61,775 nt of DNA from an uncultured Saprospiraceae bacterium (GTDB lineage Bacteria > Bacteroidota > Bacteroidia > Chitinophagales > Saprospiraceae). Shown one piece after another: positions 33,672 to 43,200 of the stretch. The translations under genes and the position numbers were made by a program. The stretch covers positions 1 through 61,775 of the forward strand of contig CALIIW010000095.1 of assembly GCA_938018185.1 (NCBI GenBank), given 5' to 3'. Below the pieces are notes generated by a model, which saw nothing but the letters and a program-made list of their open reading frames with translations, did not search any database and was not told the origin of the DNA. The number at the start of each line of letters is the position of its first letter. Position 1 is the stretch's first letter.

Positions 33672-36158
33672 ATGATAATGACACCAATAACCAATTTGAA
33701 TGCAGCCAGTAAACTGGCTATCGAAATCGCTCAAAAATTAGCCAAAGATTCAAACCAATCTTGTTTTGGAGCGCCGCATTTATTAATGGCATTGCTAAAT
33801 TCCAGGGTTGGAATCACGAGTTTTCTTTCATTGATTGATAAAGATCTATCCTACCTAAAAGGTTGGGCTCAATATCGAATAGATGAGTATCAATCCAAAG
33901 GAATTCCTACTGATGAGCCTGAGGCAGATGATAAAGTTCGTCAAACACTGAGTGTTGCCAAGACCTTCATGTTGATGTTTAATGAAAAACACATTGGCCC
34001 GCTTTCAATTTTATGCGCTTTGTCAAGACCTGAAGTAGGTTTTGCTAAAGGAAATATAGGATCTCTTCGACTTACAGAAGATGAACTTGTGCAAGCAATC
34101 CTGAAAGACAATACGCTTCAACAGGCGATGAATCAAAGTGATGAAACTAACGTAGCTTCAGCAACATCTTCAGGGCATTCAAGCTCAAACACCAAGGCAT
34201 TTTTGCAGTACTGCATTGATAAAATTGCCATGGCCAGTCAAGGCAAAATTGACCCTATCTTCGGCAGAGATAAGGAGATCCAAGAAATGGAAAACGTGCT
34301 CTGCAGGCGTACCAAACCAAATGTCATCATCACAGGCGAACCAGGCGTTGGTAAAACGGCATTGGTAGATGGATTTGCCTTAAAAATTGCAGAAGGAAAT
34401 GTATCAGAATATTATAAATCTGCAAAATTGTATCAGCTTGACATTGGTGCTTTAGTGGCCGGTGCTTCATACAAAGGAGAAGTGGAGGACCGTCTTAAAA
34501 AAATATTGACGGAAATAAAGCGGATGGATAAAGTAATTCTCTTCATAGATGAGATACATATGATACTGGATACAAACGGCGGAGCAGCTGGTATTGCCAA
34601 TTTACTCAAACCGGAATTGGCGAGGGGTGCACTCAATGTGATTGGCGCAACAACCACCAAGGAATACAAATTGCACATTGAAAAAGATCCTGCTTTCAGC
34701 AGACGTTTTGAGGTATTAAAAGTGGAAGAACCTTCGATTCCGAAAGCCATCAAAATGGTGGAAGGATTAAAAGGTCTGTTTGAAGATCACCACAAATTCA
34801 GTCTTGATGAGGTCGCTGTTTCAGAAACAGTGAAACTAGCGAAACGATATTTTCCACAGCGATTCTTACCTGACTCTGCGATTGATCTGATGGATCGTAC
34901 CATGGCTTCTTATCGAATACTTGAAGATAACCTGGAAGCCAGGATCACTAAAGTCAAAGAAGAACTAACAACATTTGAGAAGGAAGCTACCGATGAAGAG
35001 TGGCCGGCCTTTTGGGAGGAAGCTCTGAATATTTTATCTCCACTGGCAATGGAATCCGTTGACTTGGAAGAGCCAATCGCAAATAGTGACTCGAAAACAT
35101 GGTCAGCTTACGCCAATGGTGTTATAAGTCAATTAGAGCAAAAGTCAAAAGAGAAAAAAGAGGCAGTTAATCATAGTGACATCTCAACGATCGTGGCCCT
35201 ATCCACAGGCATTCCAACTGGAAAAATACAAGGTGATGAGCAACAAAAACTGATGGATCTAGAAGACTATTTAACTTCAAAAGTAATCGGTCAGGATGCA
35301 GCGGCAAAAACGATCGCTAAGGCCATTAGAAGGAGCCGTTCGGGTTTAAAAGAAAAAGGCAAACCAATTGGTAGTTTTTTCCTAGTAGGACCTACCGGGA
35401 CGGGGAAAACAGAATTGGCAAAAACAATTACCGAAAATTTATTTAATGATAGCAGTAATCTCATCCGTTTTGACATGTCAGAATACATGGAGTCGCATTC
35501 TGTTTCACAATTAAAAGGTTCGCCTAAAGGATATGTAGGTTATGGTGAAGGTGGTTTGTTGGTAGATGCAATCAGATCAAAACCATATTCCGTGGTCTTA
35601 TTTGATGAAATTGAAAAGGCGCATCCTGATGTTTTCAAATTGCTATTGCAGGTTTTAGATGAAGGGCATTTACATGATACACTAGGCAAAAAAGGTACGT
35701 TCACAGATGCTGTCATTATTTTCACTTCCAATGCTGAAAGTGAATGGGTTGTCGATCAATTCAATGGTGGAAAAGTACCACAGGAAGCCGAACTACGAGA
35801 TCGAATTGTTGCTGCCGGCGGATTTAGACCTGAATTTTTAAACCGTTTGGATGCCATCATTCCTTTCTCACCTTTATCAAAAGAAAGCCTGTTAAAAATT
35901 CTTGACTTACAATTAGGTCGACTTTCTAAGTTATTGGCAGAAAAGAAAATGACATTGGAAATTAGTTTAGCAGCTAAGCAACATTTAACAGACTTGGGCT
36001 ACTCCCCTGCTTTTGGAGCGCGACCTTTAAAAAGAGTCATCGATACTTATGTTGGAGATGCTATTTCTGAAAGGATTATTTCTGGAGAAATTAAAAATGG
36101 TCAAAATATAAATGTTGACTTTGTAGATGGTGCGCTCACTTTTGGGCAAAGCATTTAA
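33672..36158 (+). CDS. clpV: ClpV/TssH AAA+ ATPase
   Basis: 828 residues. An N-terminal Clp-N domain (about 1-150) is followed by D1 with Walker A GEPGVGKT (about 221-228) and Walker B LFIDEIH, a shortened helical middle region, D2 with Walker A GPTGTGKT (about 573-580) and Walker B VLFDEIEKAHPD, an arginine-finger segment FRPEFLNRLD, and a ClpB-D2-small domain. It disassembles contracted TssB/TssC sheaths. Another in-frame ATG lies at 33678. It is convergent with the M23 gene, and the two stop codons overlap by 4 bp. Its presence argues against subtype iv. Confidence 0.88.
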   Translation: MIMTPITNLNAASKLAIEIAQKLAKDSNQSCFGAPHLLMALLNSRVGITSFLSLIDKDLSYLKGWAQYRIDEYQSKGIPTDEPEADDKVRQTLSVAKTFMLMFNEKHIGPLSILCALSRPEVGFAKGNIGSLRLTEDELVQAILKDNTLQQAMNQSDETNVASATSSGHSSSNTKAFLQYCIDKIAMASQGKIDPIFGRDKEIQEMENVLCRRTKPNVIITGEPGVGKTALVDGFALKIAEGNVSEYYKSAKLYQLDIGALVAGASYKGEVEDRLKKILTEIKRMDKVILFIDEIHMILDTNGGAAGIANLLKPELARGALNVIGATTTKEYKLHIEKDPAFSRRFEVLKVEEPSIPKAIKMVEGLKGLFEDHHKFSLDEVAVSETVKLAKRYFPQRFLPDSAIDLMDRTMASYRILEDNLEARITKVKEELTTFEKEATDEEWPAFWEEALNILSPLAMESVDLEEPIANSDSKTWSAYANGVISQLEQKSKEKKEAVNHSDISTIVALSTGIPTGKIQGDEQQKLMDLEDYLTSKVIGQDAAAKTIAKAIRRSRSGLKEKGKPIGSFFLVGPTGTGKTELAKTITENLFNDSSNLIRFDMSEYMESHSVSQLKGSPKGYVGYGEGGLLVDAIRSKPYSVVLFDEIEKAHPDVFKLLLQVLDEGHLHDTLGKKGTFTDAVIIFTSNAESEWVVDQFNGGKVPQEAELRDRIVAAGGFRPEFLNRLDAIIPFSPLSKESLLKILDLQLGRLSKLLAEKKMTLEISLAAKQHLTDLGYSPAFGARPLKRVIDTYVGDAISERIISGEIKNGQNINVDFVDGALTFGQSI

Positions 36159-37627
36159 AACGATAGATCAAAAAAAGGAATCTCATCCATCTGGAGTAAT
36201 AAGGAATCTTTTCTTTCTTGAAAAGATTCTTTATCCAGTTGTGTGGGTACATCAGACTGGACGGCCTCTTCTTTTAAAGGATCTACTTGTGCACCATTTT
36301 TCCAAAAACGGAAGCAAACATGAACGCCTGTAGCTAAGCCTGTTTGTCCTGCATACCCGATCACCTGTCCTTGCTTTACTTTAGCACCTACTTTTATTCC
36401 TTCTGCAAAACCATTCTCCATGATATGCAGATATTGTGTTTGATATATATTGTCATGCTTTATCTTTACATAATTGCCATTATTTTTTTTAAACGTTGCT
36501 GCTGTGACAGTTCCGTCTCCTACTGCAAATATTGGATCCGCTTTATTTGCAAAAAAGTCAGTACCTAAATGTGGCCTTTTATCACCTAGAACTGGATGGA
36601 CCCTTTCAGGATTATAAGCTGAAGTAATTTTATTATACTTTACTGGTGATTTTAAAAACTTCTTTTTCATTGATTGCCCCATTCTATTGAAGTAGCCTTC
36701 TATCTTTTCATCTTTATAATAGTAGGCATCGTATATTTTGTTATTGGTATAGAAGGTAACAGCGAGTAACTTTGCCACACCCACCATTTTGTCGTCCACC
36801 CATTCTTCTTCATATATGATCTTAAACTTGTCATTAGGCGCAACATGATAAAAATCTACCACCCACTTTAACGCCTCCTCCATCCTACCAACGACTCTGT
36901 CATCTCCATCACTGTCCCGGACTGCATCCCATAGAGATGTTTTGATGACACCCGCGATAGACTTAATCTTAATGTGAACTTCTTTTGTGATGGATTTGAT
37001 CTCTGGTTTTGGTTGACCATTAATAACAAAATACTGGCTAGGACTTTCTTCATAAATATAAAATTTTTCTGTAGATTCATCAGCTGCTTTAGATTTTATA
37101 GTATACCAAGTCTTACCCTTTTTTAATATGTCAATGTTATTTTCTTGCGCCAGATATACCAATTCATTTAACATCCTTTTTGGTATTCTTTCTTTTTGTA
37201 ATAGCGTTTTAATAGAGGTAATACTATCAAGAACTTTTATGTTTTGTCTATAACCTTCTCTTTTTTGAGCAACAGCTAATAATTCTGACAAATCAAGATT
37301 CTCGCTTTTTGAAGGGGGGACTTCTTTGGGTGGTTCTTTAATATCGACCCCATCAGCAGATGGCAATTCTTTTTGATCACTTGTATTATGATTATTACTT
37401 TTATTATAATTACTAAGGACGAGGAATAGGCTTAGAAAAATAAAAGTTAGCCCAGAAACTAATAATTTATTGTCAGACATAATTTTTTTAAGCTTAACAA
37501 TATTATTACTTATATTTCTATCTAGGGCCAATTCCTTTTTTGGTATTTTAGAACCAGACATTTCAGATGAGTTCACCTGACCCTCTACTTTCTTTGGAGT
37601 GATTATAATTTTGGGCTTCTTCTTCAT
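36155..37627 (-). CDS. Membrane-anchored M23 (LytM-type) peptidase
   Basis: 490 residues. A basic cytosolic N-terminus of about 52 residues, one membrane helix (about 54-70), a linker, then an all-beta region and a C-terminal M23 domain (about 335-465): RPHLGTDFFA gives the HxxxD zinc motif, followed by GDGTVTAATFKKNNGNYVKIKHDN and YLHI. The usual HxH motif reads HVC, a form I recall from other Bacteroidota. It should act on peptidoglycan from the inner-membrane side. Convergent to clpV, it may open the wall for T6SS passage, or it may simply be a neighbouring house gene. Confidence 0.8.
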   Translation of the reverse strand: MKKKPKIIITPKKVEGQVNSSEMSGSKIPKKELALDRNISNNIVKLKKIMSDNKLLVSGLTFIFLSLFLVLSNYNKSNNHNTSDQKELPSADGVDIKEPPKEVPPSKSENLDLSELLAVAQKREGYRQNIKVLDSITSIKTLLQKERIPKRMLNELVYLAQENNIDILKKGKTWYTIKSKAADESTEKFYIYEESPSQYFVINGQPKPEIKSITKEVHIKIKSIAGVIKTSLWDAVRDSDGDDRVVGRMEEALKWVVDFYHVAPNDKFKIIYEEEWVDDKMVGVAKLLAVTFYTNNKIYDAYYYKDEKIEGYFNRMGQSMKKKFLKSPVKYNKITSAYNPERVHPVLGDKRPHLGTDFFANKADPIFAVGDGTVTAATFKKNNGNYVKIKHDNIYQTQYLHIMENGFAEGIKVGAKVKQGQVIGYAGQTGLATGVHVCFRFWKNGAQVDPLKEEAVQSDVPTQLDKESFQERKDSLLLQMDEIPFFDLSF

Positions 37628-38188
37628 ATTATAAAAATAAAGACGATGTTTTCTATGGTTGAACTTTTTAGCAGTGTTATAGCGATATTATTAAAGATAT
37701 CAATTAAAGATATAGATTTTATGAGTGAATCCAAAACACAAACTTTCATGTGAATTTTAAATGCCATATACCCATCTTAAATCAATATATTTAACCTGGA
37801 AAAGGGCTGTTATACTAAGTCTAAATAAAATTGAATTGAATTCTTTTTGCTAATTTGAGTTGTTTCAAAACAGGGCTACTTTACTATTAATTAGTATTTT
37901 TTGCAAACGTCTAATGTACTTTATATATAATCCTCAATACAATTAAGTGTTGAAAAAAAGAATTTCCAGTTTATTATCCAATTCATAATTACCACGTGAA
38001 GTTTTGCTTGCAATTTCATGTTAAAATAGCATCTAAAAAGGAGCTTGTAGATTACATAAAAGGGAGAAAAATAGATTTGAGTTTTAGCCCTAATTTCCGA
38101 GCGGTAAACAAGCATGTATAAGCGGTTGTATTAAATAAAACTGCATCAAGGATAAATGAAAGAATTGCATTTTAGATAAAAGCTTACG
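37628..38188. other. Intergenic stretch between the M23 gene and the kinase remnant
   Basis: 561 bp, very AT-rich. Only short open stretches without family features are present. The part nearest the M23 start has two direct copies of ATTAAAGATAT (37690-37700 and 37703-37713, period 13), which on the minus strand read ATATCTTTAAT, close to the Bacteroidota -7 box TAnnTTTG. They may be promoter elements of the M23 gene. I see nothing else. Confidence 0.35.
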
Positions 38189-38461
38189 TTAAAAAGAAAT
38201 TTCTAAGCTAACTTCTGCACCTTCATCTGAATAATTAGGCACTACCTTAAAGTCTTTATCCTTAAGCTTATTAATAAATGCCAATCGCCTACTTGTGATC
38301 GTACTACCATAAGACCTATGTGTAGCACCCGGATGCTTCTTGGTTCGGCTTATCTCATTGTCTTTTATAATGACCTCAAATGGTTTTTCATCTGATCTTT
38401 GAAATGATACAGCAACAACAGCTTTCTCTTCCAATTTATTTAAGCTTTGTCCCTTTAATCA
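38189..38461 (-). pseudogene. C-terminal fragment of a LytS/YehU-type sensor histidine kinase
   Basis: The frame is open from a stop at 38461 down to 38189 with no ATG; the first possible initiator is TTG at 38434. The translation keeps the end of a GHKL ATPase domain: FEVIIKDNEISR for the G1 box DNGIGR, then RSYGSTITSRRLAFINK for the family's KSYG-x-x-I-T-x-x-R-L-x-x-L-N, and a closing EVSLEISF strand. The membrane region, the phospho-acceptor helix and the N box are missing, so it is a remnant. It lies directly downstream of a LytTR response regulator, where the cognate kinase is often encoded. Confidence 0.6.
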
Positions 38462-38489
38462 AATTCCTATGACCCCGATCCTAAGTTCC

Positions 38490-39254
38490 TCAAACACTTC
38501 GCCAATCTACGTTCCATCTATCCTGCTGAATGAGATCCAAAAATTCAACTTTTCTTCTCCTGGCGATCGGAACTTTTGATCCATCGCACAGCATGGCATA
38601 ACCTCCATCATCTTTTGTATACTTATCAAGCTTGTTCAGATTAATCAAATGAGAGGAGTGGACACGATAAAATTGGCTTGGAAGCACAACTTGAATTTCT
38701 TTTAATGCCTTGCTGATCATCTTTCGAACGCCACCTACAAGGCACACATTACAATAAGCCCTATCCGCTTCAACCCTAATTATTTCATCTACTTTGAAAA
38801 TATCGATTCCATCATTTGTTGGAAGGCTGATTTTTCGATTGGACATGGATTGACGAATCAAGGATTCTAATTTCAGGAAGGCCGTATCGCGCTCTTGAAT
38901 TTTACTTATTCTTTCTACTGCGGCTGCGACTTGAATTGGGGAATAAGGCTTAAGTAGATAATCTTTCGCCCCATATTTAAATGCTTCTAAAGCATGTTCT
39001 TGATATGCCGATGTAATGATGACTTTGAATGGGCGTAAAAGAAATTGATCTAACACCGAAAAGCCAGACTCTTCACCTAGATTGATATCTAAAAATACTA
39101 GTTTTGGTTGAATGGTTTTAATTAATTGGATTGCACCTTCAACATCTGAAGCAGCCCCTTTTATTTGAACATTGGGGCAATAATCATTTATAATGGAAGT
39201 CAAAATTGCTTGCGCATTCAACTCATCTTCAATGATGATTGCTGGAATTTTCAT
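38490..39254 (-). CDS. LytTR-family response regulator
   Basis: 254 residues from the ATG at 39254 (KIPAIIIEDE); a longer start at 39275 adds seven residues. The receiver domain (about 1-115) has the acidic pair ED, the phospho-acceptor Asp in LVFLDINLG (residue 56), TSAY and LLKP. The LytTR DNA-binding domain (about 150-250) has IIRVEADRAYCNV, FYRVHSSHLINLNKL and VPIARRRK. It should bind promoter repeats after phosphorylation. The kinase gene next to it is reduced to a fragment, so its signal would have to come from elsewhere. The target is unknown. Confidence 0.88.
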   Translation of the reverse strand: MKIPAIIIEDELNAQAILTSIINDYCPNVQIKGAASDVEGAIQLIKTIQPKLVFLDINLGEESGFSVLDQFLLRPFKVIITSAYQEHALEAFKYGAKDYLLKPYSPIQVAAAVERISKIQERDTAFLKLESLIRQSMSNRKISLPTNDGIDIFKVDEIIRVEADRAYCNVCLVGGVRKMISKALKEIQVVLPSQFYRVHSSHLINLNKLDKYTKDDGGYAMLCDGSKVPIARRRKVEFLDLIQQDRWNVDWRSV

Positions 39255-39586
39255 TTGGTTAAAGCTATTTTTCAAAATTTTACTTAAACTAATTTTGTTC
39301 GAGCTTTTGTGGTATAGATTTGTGTTTTACTCTAGACAGAATTGCCTTTAAATCCTATCTTCCGATTAAAGTTAACAAAAAAGTATTAGATAAAAAATGA
39401 AAATGGCATTTAAAGTGACCTATTAATTTGACTTTTACTAACTAATTCTGCCTAACTTAGTATTGAATTTTGATTTTTTGATGAGAATTTATTATTGCTA
39501 AATATCTAATATCGGTTTAATGGTCTGCAAATAAGATAATTGTCGCTTTCAGAAAAACAAGTTTGCACATTATAGATATTCCCCCT
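39255..39586. other. Intergenic stretch between the SRPBCC and LytTR genes
   Basis: About 330 bp. Both neighbours are on the minus strand, so it should carry the response-regulator promoter. Short AT-rich runs only; no hairpin or clear consensus seen. Confidence 0.3.
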
Positions 39587-40126
39587 TCACTCCACAATAT
39601 AAAAATCTGCCCCCTCCTCTACCTTCACTTTCAAAGCTACATTCATCAACTCAAGACCAGCTTCATAATAATGTTTGATAAATTTATCCCAGCCCATGGA
39701 TATGAGTTTGCCGCCCATTTGTATTTCGTTTTCCAACAAAGTCTTTTTTGTAGATACTTTAATAAGTGAAAATCTATGATTGTATGTTCCTAGCCAGAAA
39801 GAACTTCGCCCCCATTCTAATACCTCACTATCCTTATATGTGGTCACTCTAGCAACATAACTAGATTTCTTGTTTAAGCTATTAATATCTTCTTCAAAAG
39901 GGGAACCTTTTAATTGATTCCGTTTATCAAGTTTCGTTCTCACCCGTTCAAGTATACTTTCTTCATCGGGACAGAGTCGCACTCGTATTTCAGCATCCTG
40001 ATAAAATTCACCCTCTATTTCATGTATCAATGGGTTCCACCTGTCATAATTGATAGTGTCGATTAGCACTTCCCAAATTAAATGGGCGGGGGCATTGATT
40101 TCTATTTTGGTTTGGAGGCTGTGCAT
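39587..40126 (-). CDS. SRPBCC (START-like) domain protein
   Basis: 179 residues. Opens with the SRPBCC pattern HSLQTKIEINAPAHLIWEVLIDTINYDRWNPLIHEIEGEF and ends with a long C-terminal helix (WDKFIKHYYEAGLELMNVALK) that lines the ligand cavity in this fold. Polyketide-cyclase-like proteins of this size bind small hydrophobic molecules, but the ligand cannot be told from sequence. It is monocistronic and divergent from tamB. Confidence 0.75.
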   Translation of the reverse strand: MHSLQTKIEINAPAHLIWEVLIDTINYDRWNPLIHEIEGEFYQDAEIRVRLCPDEESILERVRTKLDKRNQLKGSPFEEDINSLNKKSSYVARVTTYKDSEVLEWGRSSFWLGTYNHRFSLIKVSTKKTLLENEIQMGGKLISMGWDKFIKHYYEAGLELMNVALKVKVEEGADFYIVE

Positions 40127-40242
40127 GAGATGAAGATAATAAGTAATTCGTAAAAAGGGATCATTGTTAGCCTTCTTTTACTTGTCGAAAGTACTAGAAT
40201 CCTAAGATCTACCATTAAAAATATAATTCAAGTAAATTAGAA

Positions 40243-40250
40243 TATCTTTG
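40243..40250 (+). promoter_or_regulatory. Candidate -7 box (TAnnTTTG) for tamB
   Basis: TATCTTTG, an exact match to the Bacteroidota -7 consensus, ends 14 bp before the tamB ATG. No TTG is seen at the expected -33 distance, so support is moderate and the leader would be very short. Confidence 0.4.
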
Positions 40251-40264
40251 CTACCGAATTTATT

Positions 40265-43200
40265 ATGGGCAAATTGTTGAAAATTGTACGTGGTTTTGGA
40301 ATGATACTTCTGATCTTGATCCTAGTCTTTGGCTTGGCATGGCTTGCCATTCAATATCCTTCCGTACAGTCAAAATTAGTCCAAAAAGTGACAAAAGAAT
40401 TGACTACTATACTTAATACACAAGTAAATATTGGAGCGGTAGACATTGATTTTTTTAAGACCGTTGCGCTAAAGGATATCTATATTGAGGACCATGAACA
40501 AGATACCCTGCTCTTTGCTGAAGAACTAGATATCTCTATTGGACTTTTTTCCATTTTCAATTTGAAGATTTACCTAAATGATGTAAATCTAGAAAATGCC
40601 AAAATAAAACTTAAGCGAGCTTCAACAGATTCCCTCTTCAACTATAACTTTATAATAGATGCTTTTACTTCGGATAAGCCAAAGGTAGCAAAAGATAGCA
40701 CTGCTAAAGTTTGGGAGTTTGGTATTGGAAAGGTCTCCTTACACAATTTGGATCTGCAATTAGATGATCAATTTGGAGGCATTAATTTAGTTACGAATAT
40801 TGGTGAATTTTCTGCAGCTATTGAAGGAATAGATATTGAAAAGGAAAGATTAGAAATAGAAAATGTTCATTTGAATAAAACTGCGGTTAAAGTGACCCAA
40901 AGTAGTGGAGTGAATGGTCTATTATTAACTAATGAAACGAATAAGGAGAAAGCAGAAAACTTAAGTCTACCGTATACGGGATGGGATCTATCCGCAAGTG
41001 ACCTTAGTGTTGAAGAATTAAATCTTATATATCGTCAAGGGCATGCGATTGAAAAAAAAGGAAAACTAAATCCCAACGACATTAATTTAGAAAATATTAA
41101 AGTAGAAATTTCGGATTTTGCATGGCAAGAAAACTTGCTAAAGGCATTAATTAAAAAGGTAAGTTTACAAGAAAAAAGTGGTTTACAACTTAACGATTTT
41201 AGTACTGATTTTTCGCTTTCCACAAATGAAATATCCATAAGTGAATTGATTTTAAAGACTCCAAATTCAAGCTTACAAAACAGCACTAAACTTAGTTTTA
41301 CAAAATTTGCAGATTTAGCAAACAATTTTGAAAACATTTTATTTTTATCTGAATTTTCAAAAACCAATATTGGCTCTCAAGACCTTGAGTATTTAGTCGC
41401 CGCAATGGGAGAAATACCCTACTTAGATTTAACGACGAATCGCTCCATACTTTTCCATGGAAAAGTTGAAGGCAGCTTAAATCAATTTAAAACAGAGTCC
41501 TTGATCTTCCAAGTGAAAGATGTCTTAAAGCTGAACTTAAAAGGATCTGTACAGCATGTTTTGGATATGGAAAAACTCAGATTTGATTTAGAGCTTGAGG
41601 AGTTATCAAGCTCCTACGAAAAAGCAAATTCTATTCTAAAAGATATAGAACTTCCAGAAGCTTTAAAAAACTTTGGGGTCTTCAATCTAAAAGGCAAAAT
41701 GAAAGGTGCCTTAAATGACCTGACAGTTAACGATTTAATTTTGGCTACAGATGCAAATACAGGATTTAACATCACTGGTAAAATTATGGGTTTGCCTAAA
41801 GTGTCTGATTTGCAATTAGATTTGGCTATTAAAGAACTGTTTACAAAAGCAGAAGATTTGTCTGGATTTTCAAAAGAAGCATTGCCGCCTCTATTAGATA
41901 GTTTGGGTAATATAAATTATCAAGGTCTATACAAAGGCACTTTGACTAAGTTTGATTTAGCAGGAAAACTCAACACCAAATTGGGTGACATGGAGAGTGA
42001 TATTTTTATGGATTTTGATTCAGATTATACCTCCGCAAAATATAAAGGGGATATTCGTTTAAATGATTTTCAACTGGCAGAGATATTTGGAGATAGTGTG
42101 CAAGTTGGAGCTGTTACCTTAAAAGCAGAACTGACTGGCGAAGGTTTTGAAGTAAACAGTTTAAATGCAAACTTAAAACTGAACATTGAAGAAATAGAAT
42201 ATGCTAAATATAATTATAAAAACATAAATCTAGATGGTCTACTGCAGGAAGGAATCTTCACAGGAAATTTGGACTTAAACGACCCTAATGCCATAATAGA
42301 TTTTGACGGGACGGTTAGTTTAAATTTGGAAGAACCAGTCTATAACTTTAGCATGCTAGTCGACACCATCAATTTACAAGAGTTAAATTTGTTTGACGAC
42401 GCACTAAATCTACACGTTAAAATGGATATGAACTTTAGTGGAAAGCAGATCAATGATTTTGAGGGCCGTGTAAACCTCTCTGATCTTGCCATCACTAATA
42501 ATGAAAAAACCTACGCAACAGATAGTTTAGAAATAGAAGCGAAAAACATAGACATTAACAATCGAAAACTAAGCATAAATTCCTCTTTTTTAACAGGTGA
42601 ACTAGAAGGAGATTACGATTTTAATGAAATGTATAGCCTAGCCTTGGCTTACATCAATGAATATTTCTCCTTAGAGCATTTACTTGCGACAGACAAAAAA
42701 ATATTGGCTTTTGATGCCATAGAAAAATCTCAAAACTTTGACATGTCCTTTGAACTCTTGGATGCCAATCCTATTAGCCTCTTTGTTCCAACTTTGGAGT
42801 TTATCAAGAACGCAAGATTAAATGCAGCCTTTAACTCTGATGCAAAAACAATGAACATAGGAATGGTAATTGAAGAACTCTTGATCAGTGGTATTAGAGT
42901 GGAAGCTATGAATTGGACTGCAATAGGAGATGTGAGGAAACTAAACAGTAAAGCCTCCATTAAACAGTTGGAAGCTTCGAATGGTATAAACATCCCCTTA
43001 GCTATTTTAAGCAATACAGTTATGAATGACAGTACATTCTTTAGATTGGATGTGCAAAATGACAGCCTCCATCAAATGATTGACATGGCAGCAATAATGA
43101 CAAACACATTAGATGGTTTTCGATTAAAATTTAAAAAAGATCTGGTGGCTAATAATAGGAATTGGACCATTGATGAACAAAATTTCATCTCATTTGGAAA

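Noticed and set aside
18850-36158. Extracellular contractile injection system (eCIS) or subtype-iv T6SS instead of T6SSiii
   Set aside because: TssB/TssC/Hcp/VgrG/PAAR/TssK with a ClpV unfoldase and a TssN-like protein match T6SSiii; no eCIS tail-tube set or cap and no membrane-anchored AAA+ of the eCIS type is present.
36127-36333. Plus-strand frame spanning the clpV/M23 junction
   Set aside because: Overlaps the end of clpV and the antisense of the M23 gene; both real genes have strong motifs.
37921-38115. 64-codon minus-strand frame in the gap before the kinase remnant
   Set aside because: No family features, no neighbours in the same unit, and composition expected of AT-rich noncoding DNA.
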